Part shown: positions 26,530 to 36,768 of the stretch, in pieces | Layout of the letters: every line of letters begins with the position of its first letter | How positions within the stretch are numbered: the first letter of the stretch is position 1 | DNA from: Acinetobacter pittii | Lineage (GTDB): Bacteria > Pseudomonadota > Gammaproteobacteria > Pseudomonadales > Moraxellaceae | DNA length: 64,000 nt | Assembly (NCBI RefSeq): GCF_034067285.1 | Contig: NZ_CP139286.1 | Location: forward strand, 2,542,001 to 2,606,000 | Direction of reading: 5' to 3' | The notes under the pieces: generated by a model | Seen by the model: only the letters and a program-made list of their open reading frames with translations | Database searches by the model: none | Told to the model about the DNA's origin: nothing | Made by a program: the position numbers and the translations under genes

Positions 26530-27864
26530 TTAACGAACCAAACACGGCTTTTTATTATTAAACGACCAATTTGGTATTAAAAATTGCATCGCATCGGCAT
26601 CATTACGAGCCCCTAAACCTTTTAATTTATACAGTTCATGGGCTTGATTAATTCGATCCCAGTCCAGCTCAACCCCAAGTCCCGGTGCTGTTGGTACCTG
26701 AATTTTACCGTCTTTAATTTCAAGCGGCGCTTTCGTTAGCTGATCTGTACCTTCTTGCCAAATCCAATGTGTATCAATTGCCGTAACCTTACCTACCGCG
26801 GCGGCGGCAACATGGGTAAACATCGCAAGTGAAATATCAAAGTGATTATTAGAGTGTGAACCCCACGTTAAATTGTACATATTGCAGAGTTGTGAAACTC
26901 GAACCGAGCCTTCCAATGTCCAAAAATGTGGATCAGCCAAAGGAATATCAACAGCTTGCAATTGGATACTATGCGACATTTCTCGCCAGTCCGTAGCAAT
27001 CATATTGGTCGCAGTGGGTAAGCCTGTTGCACGTTTAAACTCGGCCATAATTTCACGGCTTGAATAACCTTGTTCTGCACCGCATGGGTCTTCTGCATAG
27101 GCCAACACGCCTTTAAGGTGTTTACCTAAAGCGATTGCTTCATCTAAGAACCATGCACCGTTTGGATCAAGCGTCACACGCGCTTCTGGAAAACGGCGCG
27201 CGATTGCTGTAACAGCTTCAGCTTCTTGTTCGCCCTGTAACACGCCACCTTTTAGCTTAAAGTCTTTGAACCCATAGCGGTCATAAGATGCTTCTGCTAA
27301 ATGCTGTACAGCCTCAGGTGTTAACGCTTTTTCATGACGAACTTTATACCAATCATGGTGATGTTGAGGTGTTGTCGCATAGTCTAATGAAGTCTGTTTT
27401 CGGTCACCGATAAAGAACAAATATCCTAAAACTTCAACTTCACTACGTTGCTGACCTTCACCAAGCAAACTTGCGACATTCACATTCAAATGCTTACCAA
27501 GCAAATCAAGTAATGCTGACTCATAGGCTGTTACAACATGAATTGTGGTACGTAAATCAAAGGTTTGATTACCTCGGCCACCGCTGTCACGATCAGCAAA
27601 AGTTTGTTGAATTTTCTTGAGTAGATTTTTATATTCACCAATCGGCTGCCCTTCAACCAAGGCTTTAGCATCATTTAATGTTGCTAAAATTTTTTCACCA
27701 CCCGGAATTTCACCTACACCAATATTTCCAGAATTATCTTCGATAATGAGTATGTTACGAGTGAAATAAGGTCCATGGGCACCACTCAAATTGAGCAGCA
27801 TGCTGTCATGACCAGCAACAGGAATTGCTCGAATTGATTTAACGATAGGTGTAGAGGTCGCCAT
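26530..27864 (-). CDS. gudD: Glucarate dehydratase
   Basis: A 444-residue enolase-superfamily enzyme that dehydrates D-glucarate to 5-keto-4-deoxyglucarate. It shows the KxK-like base motif [13 protein letters not shown], the metal ligand region [13 protein letters not shown], the EDPCG strand end and the histidine-bearing [14 protein letters not shown]. Length fits GudD. I use the start at 27864 because AAGGAG is 7 bases upstream; the in-frame position 27882 would put the ribosome site inside the gene. It diverges from the transporter gene. Confidence 0.92.
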   Translation of the reverse strand: MATSTPIVKSIRAIPVAGHDSMLLNLSGAHGPYFTRNILIIEDNSGNIGVGEIPGGEKILATLNDAKALVEGQPIGEYKNLLKKIQQTFADRDSGGRGNQTFDLRTTIHVVTAYESALLDLLGKHLNVNVASLLGEGQQRSEVEVLGYLFFIGDRKQTSLDYATTPQHHHDWYKVRHEKALTPEAVQHLAEASYDRYGFKDFKLKGGVLQGEQEAEAVTAIARRFPEARVTLDPNGAWFLDEAIALGKHLKGVLAYAEDPCGAEQGYSSREIMAEFKRATGLPTATNMIATDWREMSHSIQLQAVDIPLADPHFWTLEGSVRVSQLCNMYNLTWGSHSNNHFDISLAMFTHVAAAAVGKVTAIDTHWIWQEGTDQLTKAPLEIKDGKIQVPTAPGLGVELDWDRINQAHELYKLKGLGARNDADAMQFLIPNWSFNNKKPCLVR

Positions 27865-27918
27865 TAAAATACTCCTTGGCATTCTGATACTATTTTTTCA
27901 TTACCAAAACTTATAAGA

Positions 27919-28011
27919 CATCAGACAACTTGTCAATATAAAGCCATATAAAAATTATTTTTCGACCCTACTTGCCAAAATAATATTTTTAATCATATGA
28001 TGTCATACATC
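27919..28011. promoter_or_regulatory. gudD-gudP divergent regulatory region with candidate operators
   Basis: The 284-base gap between gudD and gudP holds several short palindromes: CATCAGACA (27919-27927, sharing the kdgD core on the minus strand), GACAACTTGTC (27924-27934) and GATGTCATACATC (27999-28011). They are candidate sites for the FadR-type regulator. Which one is used cannot be told by reading. Confidence 0.4.
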
Positions 28012-28148
28012 TAAAGACGCGGTTTTAGAACTAGGACTATAGAGTAGATACAAAATTCCGTTTTCTCATCTATTCTATCGATGAATTTGACATGACGTCA
28101 CCTATTTCACGGATATGCAAATAGGTCGATTATTAAAAGAGTTTGTAT

Positions 28149-29507
28149 ATGGATAATCTGCAAACAAATATTGCTGTAGTGACTCAGCAAAGAGCCAAAC
28201 ATACAAAAACTCGCTACTACATTCTTGCGATGATTTTTTTGGTCACGGCTTTTAATTACGGTGATCGTGCAACCCTTTCAATGGCTGCAACGCCAATGTC
28301 TCATGAGCTGGGAATCGACTCAGTCACCATGGGTTATATTTTCTCGGCCTTTGCATGGGCCTATGTGATTGGTCAAATTCCAGGTGGTTGGCTACTCGAT
28401 AAGTTTGGTGCTCGCCGTGTATATTTCTGGAGTCTGTTTTTATGGTCGTTATTCACTGTTTTAATCGGTTTTACCGACATTTTAGGTGATACTGCGACCA
28501 TTATTACTTCACTCTTTGTACTCAGATTTTTAGTTGGTTTGTCTGAGTCGCCTGCTTTTCCGGGTAACAGTAAAATTGCTGCTGCATGGTTTCCAACCAA
28601 AGAACGTGGAACTGCCGCTGCTATTTTTAACTCGTCCTCTTATTTCTCAACCGTACTTTTTGCTCCCCTAATGGGCTGGCTTGTTGCAACCGTCCACTGG
28701 CAGTCTATTTTCTGGGTCATGGGTGGTCTTGGAATCATTCTTTCCTTTATCTGGCTCAAGGTCATTTATAGCCCGACCAATCATCCAACAGTAAATCCTG
28801 AAGAAGTGAAATACATTGCTTCAGAAGGTGCTTTACTCGATATGGGCGAAAACAGCCAAAATGCTAAAAAAGAGAAAATTACTTGGAGTAAAGTTAAACA
28901 ACTGCTTGCTTCACGTATGATGCTCGGTATTTTTATTGGGCAATATTGTGTAAATACACTGACCTATTTTTTCTTGACTTGGTTCCCTGTTTACCTTGTG
29001 AAAGAAAGACATCTCAGCATTTTAGAAGCAGGTTTTGCAGCAGTTGCACCGGCACTCTGTGGCTTTGTAGGCGGAATTTTAGGTGGCTTGATTTCAGATA
29101 AGTTAATTCGCATGAATTACAGCTTAAGCTTTTCAAGAAAGCTCCCAATCGTGGTCGGCTTCTTGGTTTCAACCTCAATCATTATGTGTAATTACGTCGA
29201 TTCTCAAACAGCAATCGTATTCTTTATGTCTTTATCTTTCTTTGGGAAAGGCATCGGCTCTTTAGGTTGGGCAGTCATGTCTGATGTTGCACCAAAAGAA
29301 ATGGTGGGTTTATCAGGCGGAATGATGAATGCGTTTGGTAATACGGCAGGAATCGTGACCCCAATTGTGATCGGCTATATCTTGGCAAGTACTGGTTCTT
29401 TCAATCTTGCATTGACTTATGTCGGTGTGCATGCGATTGCAGCAGTGATTTGCTATACCGCTATTGTGGGCAAAATCCAGCGCTTCGAGTTAAAACCTAC
29501 CTCTTAA
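28149..29507 (+). CDS. gudP: MFS glucarate/galactarate transporter
   Basis: The 452-residue protein is an anion:cation symporter-type MFS permease with 12 predicted helices. FNYGDRATLSMAA is the typical start of the hexuronate/glucarate group (compare DRA/DRxNLS of GudP, GarP and ExuT), and GGWLLDKFGARRVY is the 2-3 loop. It should import D-glucarate and galactarate. I start at the ATG 28149; the frame's TTG at 28143 lacks a better ribosome site. Confidence 0.88.
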   Translation: MDNLQTNIAVVTQQRAKHTKTRYYILAMIFLVTAFNYGDRATLSMAATPMSHELGIDSVTMGYIFSAFAWAYVIGQIPGGWLLDKFGARRVYFWSLFLWSLFTVLIGFTDILGDTATIITSLFVLRFLVGLSESPAFPGNSKIAAAWFPTKERGTAAAIFNSSSYFSTVLFAPLMGWLVATVHWQSIFWVMGGLGIILSFIWLKVIYSPTNHPTVNPEEVKYIASEGALLDMGENSQNAKKEKITWSKVKQLLASRMMLGIFIGQYCVNTLTYFFLTWFPVYLVKERHLSILEAGFAAVAPALCGFVGGILGGLISDKLIRMNYSLSFSRKLPIVVGFLVSTSIIMCNYVDSQTAIVFFMSLSFFGKGIGSLGWAVMSDVAPKEMVGLSGGMMNAFGNTAGIVTPIVIGYILASTGSFNLALTYVGVHAIAAVICYTAIVGKIQRFELKPTS

Positions 29508-29577
29508 AACTTTAAGTCATAACGCTTAACTAACTTAAGCGTTATGCCCTTTCTTCAAATGTATACAAGGAACGATC

Positions 29578-31125
29578 ATGCTGAAGCCTCTCCTCATAAA
29601 AATTAGTCCTCTCGATAATGTAGCCATTGTAGTGAATGACGGCGGTTTACCACCTTCTACACCTATTGAGGAATACCAACTCATCTTGGTTGATCATGTG
29701 CCACAGGGACATAAAGTTTTATTAGAGTCATTAAAGCAAGGTGAAGCCATTGTTCGTTATGGGGAAATTATTGGCTATGCCAATAAAGATTTACCCGCAG
29801 GTTCATGGGTAAATGAAGCCGTTACCCAAATGCCTGAGGCACCTGAGCTAGACGATCTTGAGTTAGCAACTCGTCCTGATCCAAAGCTTCCAGCCTTGAG
29901 CGGATATACATTTAAGGGTTATAAAAATAAAGATGGCAGCGTCGGCACAAAGAATATTTTAGGTATTACGACCAGTGTTAACTGTGTCGAAGGTATTGTC
30001 GATTATGTCGTTAAAATTATTGAACGTGATTTACTTCCTAAATATCCAAATGTAGATGGTGTAGTCGGATTAAACCATTTATATGGTTGTGGTGTGGCAA
30101 TCGATGCACCCGCTGCAATTGTTCCTATTCGTACAATTCATAATCTTGCACTCAACCCTAATTTTGGTGGAGAGATTATGGTGGTGAGTCTGGGCTGCGA
30201 AAAAATGCAACCCGAACGTCTTTTAAATATTCCTAAAGAAAACAAATATATTCCCCTAGCAAACGAAGATATTATTCAGTTGCAAGATGAACGTCATAAC
30301 GGTTTTGAAAGTATGGTGAACCATATTTTATCCGTGGCAGAACAACACCTAGAAAAGCTTAATCAACGTACTCGAGAAGAAGTTCCAGCTTCTCATTTGG
30401 TTGTAGGCATGCAATGTGGTGGGAGTGATGCATTTTCGGGAGTTACCTCTAACCCTGCCGTTGGTTTCGCAGCTGACTTGATTGTGCAATGTGGCGGTAC
30501 AGTCATGTTCTCTGAAGTTACGGAAGTCCGCGATGGTATTCACCTACTTACTCCACGTGCAGCAAATGAACAAGTTGCCAAAGATCTAATTCGGGAAATG
30601 AAATGGTACGATGACTATTTAGCAGCAGGCCAAGTAGACCGAAGTGCCAATACCACACCGGGTAATAAAAAAGGTGGGCTGAATAACATTGTAGAAAAAG
30701 CGATGGGATCAATTGCCAAATCGGGCCGTTCACCGATTGTAGAAGTTCTCGCACCGGGTCAAAGACCGACAAAAAAAGGATTAATTTTTGCGGCAACACC
30801 ATCAAGTGACTTTATCTGTGGTACACAGCAAATGGCATCTGGTATTACCGTTCAAGTATTTACCACAGGTCGCGGTACACCCTACGGATTGGCAGCTGTG
30901 CCGGTTATTAAAATGGCAAGCCGAAACAATATTGCAAATCGTTGGTATGACCTGATTGATATCAGTGCTGGTGATATTGCCATTGGGAAGAAAACTATTG
31001 AAGAAGTGGGCTGGGAACTTTTTGAACTAATTTTACAAGTGGCTAGTGGCGAAAAACAAACGTGGTCGGATCGTTGGGGTATTCATAACTCACTCGCCGT
31101 ATTTAACCCAGCACCCGTGACCTAA
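29578..31125 (+). CDS. garD: Galactarate dehydratase
   Basis: A 515-residue member of the UxaA/GarD family that dehydrates galactarate to 5-keto-4-deoxyglucarate, joining the KdgD route. It has the short SAF-like N-terminal domain (residues 1-90), then [33 protein letters not shown] and [21 protein letters not shown] of the catalytic part. AAGGAA is 6 bases before the ATG. It follows gudP by 70 bases, likely in one transcript, and ends before a strong terminator. Confidence 0.92.
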   Translation: MLKPLLIKISPLDNVAIVVNDGGLPPSTPIEEYQLILVDHVPQGHKVLLESLKQGEAIVRYGEIIGYANKDLPAGSWVNEAVTQMPEAPELDDLELATRPDPKLPALSGYTFKGYKNKDGSVGTKNILGITTSVNCVEGIVDYVVKIIERDLLPKYPNVDGVVGLNHLYGCGVAIDAPAAIVPIRTIHNLALNPNFGGEIMVVSLGCEKMQPERLLNIPKENKYIPLANEDIIQLQDERHNGFESMVNHILSVAEQHLEKLNQRTREEVPASHLVVGMQCGGSDAFSGVTSNPAVGFAADLIVQCGGTVMFSEVTEVRDGIHLLTPRAANEQVAKDLIREMKWYDDYLAAGQVDRSANTTPGNKKGGLNNIVEKAMGSIAKSGRSPIVEVLAPGQRPTKKGLIFAATPSSDFICGTQQMASGITVQVFTTGRGTPYGLAAVPVIKMASRNNIANRWYDLIDISAGDIAIGKKTIEEVGWELFELILQVASGEKQTWSDRWGIHNSLAVFNPAPVT

Positions 31126-31133
31126 TAAAGTTT

Positions 31134-31162
31134 AAAAGATGAGGCATATCACCTCATCTTTT
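31134..31162. terminator. Terminator after garD
   Basis: AAAAGATGAGG and CCTCATCTTTT form an 11-bp stem around a 7-nt loop, 8 bases beyond the garD stop. Confidence 0.85.
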
Positions 31163-31250
31163 CACATTTCCCATATTAATTACGACACATTTCACCAAAA
31201 CTTAACATCGCTGCTAAAATAACATCGAAAATTAAGAACTCAATTTCTCT

Positions 31251-32147
31251 ATGCAAAATCAGACTGCTTCAAACCTCCCCTCAACTCAACTTGGAAAAGC
31301 ACTGCTTTGTCTTATGACATCGGCATTATTATTTTCCATTATGGGAGTGTGCATTCGTTTTGCTTCACAAACGGTAGACAATGCGACTGTCGTGTTTTTT
31401 AGAAATGCAGTGGGTTTATTTATTTTTATTCCGATGCTGTTTAAACAGGGTCTAGACTTTATTAAAACCGATAAACTCTGGATGCATACGTGGCGAAGTC
31501 TAGTGGGTCTTGCCGCAATGTATGGTTTTTTCTATGCCATTGCGAACTTAAAATTATCAAATGCCATGGTTTTTAGTTATTCATCTCCTATTTTTATTCC
31601 GTTGATTGCATGGCTTTTCTTAAAAGAAAAAATCACCAAATCAATGATTTTTGCCGCAGTTATTGGGCTCATTGGAGTTTTGTTTGTCGCTAAACCCGAC
31701 CAAGGTTTATTTAACGCATTATCTTTTATTGGCTTAGGTGCATGCTTTTTATCCGCAATGGCTTTTGTCACCGTAAGAGCCTTAACCAGTACAGAGCCGC
31801 CTGAGCGTATTGTTTTTTATTTCTGTATTTTTGGTAGTTTAATTTCATCTATTCCGATGTTCTGGCATTGGCGCATTTTCACTTGGCACGAATTAAGCCT
31901 ACTCATTGCCGCAGGACTTTTAGCAAACATTAGCCAACTATTTATGTCTTATGCTTATAGCTTAGCGCCAGCAGGACAAATTGGCCCAATGAATTACATT
32001 GCCATTATTTTTGCAGGAATATGGGGATTTGTTTTTTGGCACGAATTACCGGATCTATTCAGCATTATTGGCATATTTATTATTTTATTTGCGATTTTGC
32101 TCTGTAATCCATTTTTGCAAAAAAAGTTGCTCTCTCGATTTAAATAG
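31251..32147 (+). CDS. EamA/DMT-family transporter
   Basis: The 298-residue protein has about ten transmembrane helices in two EamA repeats, with MGVCIRFASQTVDNATVVFFRN in the first repeat and LLANISQLFMSYAYSLAPAGQIGPMNYIAIIF in the second (given here in parts). The family exports or imports metabolites such as amino acids, nucleosides or S-adenosylmethionine. Nothing around it fixes the substrate. It stands alone between the garD terminator and a convergent AraC gene, only 15 bases from that gene's stop. Confidence 0.75.
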   Translation: MQNQTASNLPSTQLGKALLCLMTSALLFSIMGVCIRFASQTVDNATVVFFRNAVGLFIFIPMLFKQGLDFIKTDKLWMHTWRSLVGLAAMYGFFYAIANLKLSNAMVFSYSSPIFIPLIAWLFLKEKITKSMIFAAVIGLIGVLFVAKPDQGLFNALSFIGLGACFLSAMAFVTVRALTSTEPPERIVFYFCIFGSLISSIPMFWHWRIFTWHELSLLIAAGLLANISQLFMSYAYSLAPAGQIGPMNYIAIIFAGIWGFVFWHELPDLFSIIGIFIILFAILLCNPFLQKKLLSRFK

Positions 32148-32162
32148 CAGACAAACCTTATT

Positions 32163-33233
32163 CTAATTTAGGTACTGTATTCGATACTCATTTGGTGAAA
32201 TGCCTGTCCAGTGACGATAGGCTTTTCTAAAATTAGAGGTATCTGAAAAGCCAACTCTCTCAGCAATTTCATCTACGGTTAAAGTTGTTTCTCGCAAATA
32301 TTCATCGGCAAGACGGCGCCGAGTTTCATCTAATAATTCTTGATAAGTCAGACTAAAACCTGCCAAGCGCCGATGTAAGGTACGCTTTGACATATGTAAG
32401 CGTTCAGCCATTTCTTGGGCCGATGGGAAAAGCCCTGTTCCATCCAATAATATTAAACGGATTGTTTTCACCAACTCAGGCTCTTCAAGTTCAGCAGCAC
32501 CTAGCATCCGCTCACAAAATGACTTACACATATCAGCGGTAATCGGGTTGGCATTTGGACAAGGTACATCGAGCCACTTTAAATCAAAGTGCCATTGCAT
32601 CACTCCAGCATTAAACTGAACAGGACAATGAAAGACTTTTTCATATTCTTCTGCATAGTCAGGCGCTGGATAGGGCAACAAAAGCTTCTTGGCTTGAAAT
32701 GGTCCTTCAAGCACACGTTCAATTAAGGTTTGCATGGAACTAAACCAAAACTCGCACACTAAAGGCAGAAGCTTACCAAGTGCAATAATGTCCTGCCCTT
32801 CAAAAATCGCAGCATCATCTCGCATATAAAAAGACTTCTTTAAAATAGGCCCTGCAAGCTTAATGTGTCGAATGCCAAGCTCTACCGCTTGTCTAAAATT
32901 ACGCGAAGAATATAACGCGTAGCCATACACTCCAAAATCTGACAGCCGCTGCTTTTGCCCTGCACGTAAACCAATGAGCGGATCATGAGATAGCTTTTGA
33001 ATATTATGAAATAGCTGAATTTTTTGAAACTGAGAAATATATAAAGAGGATTGGTTCAACGCATCAGGTGAAATATTTGTGCCAGCTAAAACATCTGATA
33101 TTGAATGGCCTTGCAAACCCATTTCATCAAACAAACTGGTCAAACCCAGCAAATATGTATTCGAACCTAAGGATCTATTATCATAATTTCCTTCAATAAC
33201 ACTATTTGCATTTTTATAAATATTTTTAGGCAT
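32163..33233 (-). CDS. AraC-family regulator with N-terminal ligand domain
   Basis: The 356-residue product has a PF12625-like ligand-binding domain over residues 40-220 and a C-terminal AraC DNA-binding pair: AQEMAERLHMSKRTLHRRLAG and TVDEIAERVGFSDTSNFRKAYRHW, ending GISPNEYRIQYL. Regulators of this group (OruR/ArgR-like, MmsR-like) often activate an adjacent dehydrogenase. It diverges from the aldehyde dehydrogenase gene with 129 bases between starts and probably controls it. No ligand can be named. Confidence 0.8.
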   Translation of the reverse strand: MPKNIYKNANSVIEGNYDNRSLGSNTYLLGLTSLFDEMGLQGHSISDVLAGTNISPDALNQSSLYISQFQKIQLFHNIQKLSHDPLIGLRAGQKQRLSDFGVYGYALYSSRNFRQAVELGIRHIKLAGPILKKSFYMRDDAAIFEGQDIIALGKLLPLVCEFWFSSMQTLIERVLEGPFQAKKLLLPYPAPDYAEEYEKVFHCPVQFNAGVMQWHFDLKWLDVPCPNANPITADMCKSFCERMLGAAELEEPELVKTIRLILLDGTGLFPSAQEMAERLHMSKRTLHRRLAGFSLTYQELLDETRRRLADEYLRETTLTVDEIAERVGFSDTSNFRKAYRHWTGISPNEYRIQYLN

Positions 33234-33362
33234 TTAATTCACACCATCCCTAGAGTGACGTGCATAATGGCACTAAACTACCTCTTGTTGTCTCAATTTA
33301 ACATCGACCATACGACGCTTCAAGCATAAAGTATGATAAGCAAAAGTATGGAAGGAACAATA

Positions 33363-34823
33363 ATGGAACACTCCACTTTAAAAGAATATAGCGGCTCTGC
33401 CACTGAACATATGGAACTTATTTTTTCCAAACAACGTGCCAATTTTGAGGCAGATCCATACCCAACTCTTGAAGCACGCCGCACAAAACTGCATCAACTC
33501 AAAAAACAAATTATTCGTTATCAAGATGCTTTGGCTGCCGCGATTAATTCCGATTTTAGTTCAAGATCACTTGATGAATCTAAATTATTAGATTTGCTTG
33601 GCTCAGTGTTAGAAGCTGATCATGCAATTCATCATTTACGCCGCTGGATGCGTCCAAGTAAACGCCGTACCGAGCTTTTATTTTTATCGAACCGTTTAAG
33701 TGTGCAATACCAACCTAAAGGCGTGGTTGGTGTCATTGTTCCTTGGAACTTCCCCGTTTATTTAGCACTTGGCCCACTCATTGCCGCATTAGCTGCAGGC
33801 AACCGAGTTATGATTAAACTCCCTGAAATTACCCCAAATACCAATGCAATGCTTCGACGCATGCTTGCTGAAGTCTTTAATGAAGATGAAGTAGCCGTGT
33901 TTGGTGAAGAAATTACAGATCCAGCAAGATTTACCTCTTTACCGTTTAACCATATCGTCTTTACTGGTTCTCCTGCGATTGGCAAGGTCGTCATGCGAGC
34001 AGCGGCTGAAAATCTAACACCTGTTACGCTTGAGTTAGGTGGTAAATCACCTGCTATTGTAAGCCGCAACTACCCGCTTGCCGATGCAGCAAAACGTATT
34101 ACGCATGGTAAAGCAACAAATAGTGGGCAAATCTGTGTAGCGCCTGACTATGCGTTGGTTCCTAAAGAAAGTATTGATGAGTTTGTAGATGCTGCAAAAT
34201 CAAGTTTTATAAAAATGTTTGGTCAAAACATCGCATCTAATGAAAATTACACATCAATTGTAAATGACCGCCATTTAAACCGCATTCAAGATATTTTGAC
34301 CGATGCACAAGAGAAAGGTGCTCGTGTTATTCCTTGCGACACTTACAGCTTTGACCAACAAGGTCGCAGAATGCCTGTACAGATTGTGCTGAATTGCACG
34401 CCAGATATGCGCATTATGAAAGAAGAACTCTTTGGCCCTATTTTACCAGTGGTAGCTTACGATTCTTTAGATGATGCGATTACCTATGTGAAATCAGATG
34501 AACGACCTTTAGCGCTTTATTGCTTTACGCATAGCTCAGTAGAACGCGACCGGATTTTACGTGAAACTCATTCGGGTGGTGTGACCATTAATGACTGGGG
34601 CTGGCATGTAGTTAACCATGATGCTCCTTTTGGTGGTATCGGCAACTCAGGCATGGGGTCATATCATGGTGAAGAAGGTTTCCGTGAACTTTCACATGCA
34701 AAAACTGTATTTATTCGCCATAGGTTCTTCCCAACTCAGCTTTTCCACCCTCCTTATGGAACCTTCCTACAAAAATTAGCAATACGCTTTTTCTTGAAAA
34801 AAGGCGATCCGAATATTAAGTAA
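33363..34823 (+). CDS. calB: Coniferyl/fatty aldehyde dehydrogenase
   Basis: A 486-residue class-3-like aldehyde dehydrogenase, with VIVPWNFPVYLALGPL, TLELGGKSPAIVS and the catalytic NSGQICVAPDYALV. The hydrophobic tail (HPPYGTFLQKLAIRFFLKK) is typical of coniferyl aldehyde and long-chain aldehyde dehydrogenases, which may sit at the membrane. I start at 33363 because GAAGGAA is 5 bases upstream; in-frame starts at 33333 and 33348 are less likely. With the hca cluster nearby a lignin-type aldehyde is plausible, but a fatty aldehyde is equally possible. Confidence 0.75.
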   Translation: MEHSTLKEYSGSATEHMELIFSKQRANFEADPYPTLEARRTKLHQLKKQIIRYQDALAAAINSDFSSRSLDESKLLDLLGSVLEADHAIHHLRRWMRPSKRRTELLFLSNRLSVQYQPKGVVGVIVPWNFPVYLALGPLIAALAAGNRVMIKLPEITPNTNAMLRRMLAEVFNEDEVAVFGEEITDPARFTSLPFNHIVFTGSPAIGKVVMRAAAENLTPVTLELGGKSPAIVSRNYPLADAAKRITHGKATNSGQICVAPDYALVPKESIDEFVDAAKSSFIKMFGQNIASNENYTSIVNDRHLNRIQDILTDAQEKGARVIPCDTYSFDQQGRRMPVQIVLNCTPDMRIMKEELFGPILPVVAYDSLDDAITYVKSDERPLALYCFTHSSVERDRILRETHSGGVTINDWGWHVVNHDAPFGGIGNSGMGSYHGEEGFRELSHAKTVFIRHRFFPTQLFHPPYGTFLQKLAIRFFLKKGDPNIK

Positions 34824-34830
34824 CCGTTAT

Positions 34831-34859
34831 AAAAAAAGCCTCGTAATGAGGCTTTTTTT
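34831..34859. terminator. Bidirectional terminator after calB
   Basis: AAAAAAAGCCTC and GAGGCTTTTTTT form a stem with a 5-nt loop and flanking A/T runs, between convergent genes. Confidence 0.9.
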
Positions 34860-34904
34860 ATAATCTAAATTAATAAATTTTCTTATAAAGTTACTGTAAT
34901 TTAT

Positions 34905-36368
34905 TTAAATATAATCAGCCTTTTGTGCTTTCAAAATATCAAGTTGCATCATTTTTTTCTTTTTATACTTATAGGCAATAAATAAACCAATAAACCAGAT
35001 TGGTGAGCATTCAAGCGCAATTAAAGTGTCATGATCTAAAGCCAAAATTACAATAGTAAAAACTAAAAATAACATGGTCAGCCATGCCATAAATAAACCA
35101 CCTGGCATTTTATATTGAGATTGAATATGTAACTCAGGAAATTTTTTACGATAAGAAATATAAGAAAGCACAATCAACATAAATGTAAAAATACATAAAA
35201 TTGAAGTCAGTGCTGAAATAATCGTAAATGCGGTCATTACATTAGGCACAATAAATAAAATAGATGTTCCAGCCGTCACACATGCCATTGAAAATACTAA
35301 GCCTCTAATAGGAACTTTTCTTTTTGACAGTTTACTAAAGCTTTTAGGTGCATCGTTGTCTAACGCTAGACCGTATAACATCCGGCTAGTCGCAAAGATC
35401 CCACTGTTTGCAGAAGATAAAGCCGAAGTCGCAACAACAAAATTGATTAAACCTGCTGCAATTGGTAATCCAACTAAAGTAAACATTTCTACAAACGGAC
35501 TTTTTTCTGGTGAAACCTTAGCCCAAGATGTGACGGCAATAATACAAACCAATGCACCTACATAGAATAGCAAAATGCGTAAAGGAATAGAGTTAATCGC
35601 TTTTGGAAGTGATTTATGCGGGTCTTTGGTTTCAGCAGCAGTTGTACCAACAAGCTCAATACCTACAAACGCAAATATGGCAATTTGGAAGCCAGCTAAG
35701 AAACCTGTAACGCCATAAGGAAACATCGATTCTGTTTCAAACAAATGGCTCATTGAAGCCTTAACACCATTTGGTGAAGTAAACCCAGTACCAATTAAAT
35801 AAATACCAGCCAGAATAAATAGAATAATTGCAGTAATTTTGATGAGTGAGAACCAAAACTCAAGTTCACCGAACAATCGAACGGCCACAAAGTTAAGTAT
35901 GGTTAAGATGGCCAATGATGTAAATGCTGGAATCCAGACGGGTAAATCGGGATACCAAAACTGCATGTACCCTCCGATTACAATGACATCGGCAATCGCA
36001 GTAATAATCCAGTTACACCAGTAGGACCAACCAAGGAAAAATCCCGCCCATGGACCGAGATAAGCTGTTGCAAAATCGGCGAAGGTTTTAAAATTAGTGT
36101 TCGCAAGCAACAATTCACCCATTGCCCGCATCACGAAGAAAAAGAAGAAACCAATAATTAAATAGGTTAAAACAATTGAAGTACCCGAAACACTTAATGT
36201 TTTCCCGGAACCCATAAATAATCCAGTACCAATTGCACCACCGATTGCGATCATCTGAATATGACGATTTGTCAATGAGCGCTGCAATTTCTCTTCTTCT
36301 TGATCAGTCATATGTTGACTCCCAAGGAGATCTCCTTCCAGGAACTGCTTTCCTTTATTCTTACTCAT
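34905..36368 (-). CDS. Amino acid permease, CycA-like (possible astP)
   Basis: The 487-residue protein is a 12-helix APC permease of the AAT group. It aligns by eye with E. coli CycA over much of its length, for example NRHIQMIAIGGAIGTGLFMG, FAGFQIAIFAFVGIELVGTT (with Leu for Phe variants), AAETKDPHKSLPKAINSIP. CycA takes up D-alanine, D-serine and glycine. Here the gene follows the aminotransferase and N-succinyltransferase genes on the same strand, after a 400-base gap. I recall an A. baumannii ornithine-use operon named astNOP, and this could be its third gene; then ornithine would be a substrate. Confidence 0.75.
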   Translation of the reverse strand: MSKNKGKQFLEGDLLGSQHMTDQEEEKLQRSLTNRHIQMIAIGGAIGTGLFMGSGKTLSVSGTSIVLTYLIIGFFFFFVMRAMGELLLANTNFKTFADFATAYLGPWAGFFLGWSYWCNWIITAIADVIVIGGYMQFWYPDLPVWIPAFTSLAILTILNFVAVRLFGELEFWFSLIKITAIILFILAGIYLIGTGFTSPNGVKASMSHLFETESMFPYGVTGFLAGFQIAIFAFVGIELVGTTAAETKDPHKSLPKAINSIPLRILLFYVGALVCIIAVTSWAKVSPEKSPFVEMFTLVGLPIAAGLINFVVATSALSSANSGIFATSRMLYGLALDNDAPKSFSKLSKRKVPIRGLVFSMACVTAGTSILFIVPNVMTAFTIISALTSILCIFTFMLIVLSYISYRKKFPELHIQSQYKMPGGLFMAWLTMLFLVFTIVILALDHDTLIALECSPIWFIGLFIAYKYKKKKMMQLDILKAQKADYI

Positions 36369-36768
36369 GTAATATTTACTCCAATTTATAGCAACCGTCG
36401 TAAATGCTTTAATAATAAATAAATTATATGATTATTAATTTAATCCATTAAACCATTCTAAAAATATTATTAAATCACTTAAGACCTTATAAATTCCTTT
36501 TTAAAAGCTATCACCTATAACAATAAAAATTATTCATCATTCCTTTCCTTCATTATTATATTAGCCCGCTCTTCTCAATATATTTTCAATAAATACTTAA
36601 AATATATAAATTAATTAAATATTTTACTTACTTACCCTTTATATATAGAAAAACAGGCTAATTAATCTCAGCTCAGCGAGCAAGATTGTATTTATCCATA
36701 TACTCATCTTACGCTAGCGATAATATATTATTCCTTCTTAAATTTGGTGAAATGTGTAGTATTACTGA
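36369..36768. other. 400-base AT-rich gap without a gene
   Basis: No convincing coding frame was seen on either strand. The part next to the permease (36369-36640) is very AT-rich and probably holds its promoter. A short GC-richer patch (36668-36720, GCTCAGCGAGC and ACGCTAGCG) could form an imperfect hairpin downstream of the succinyltransferase gene. Confidence 0.5.
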
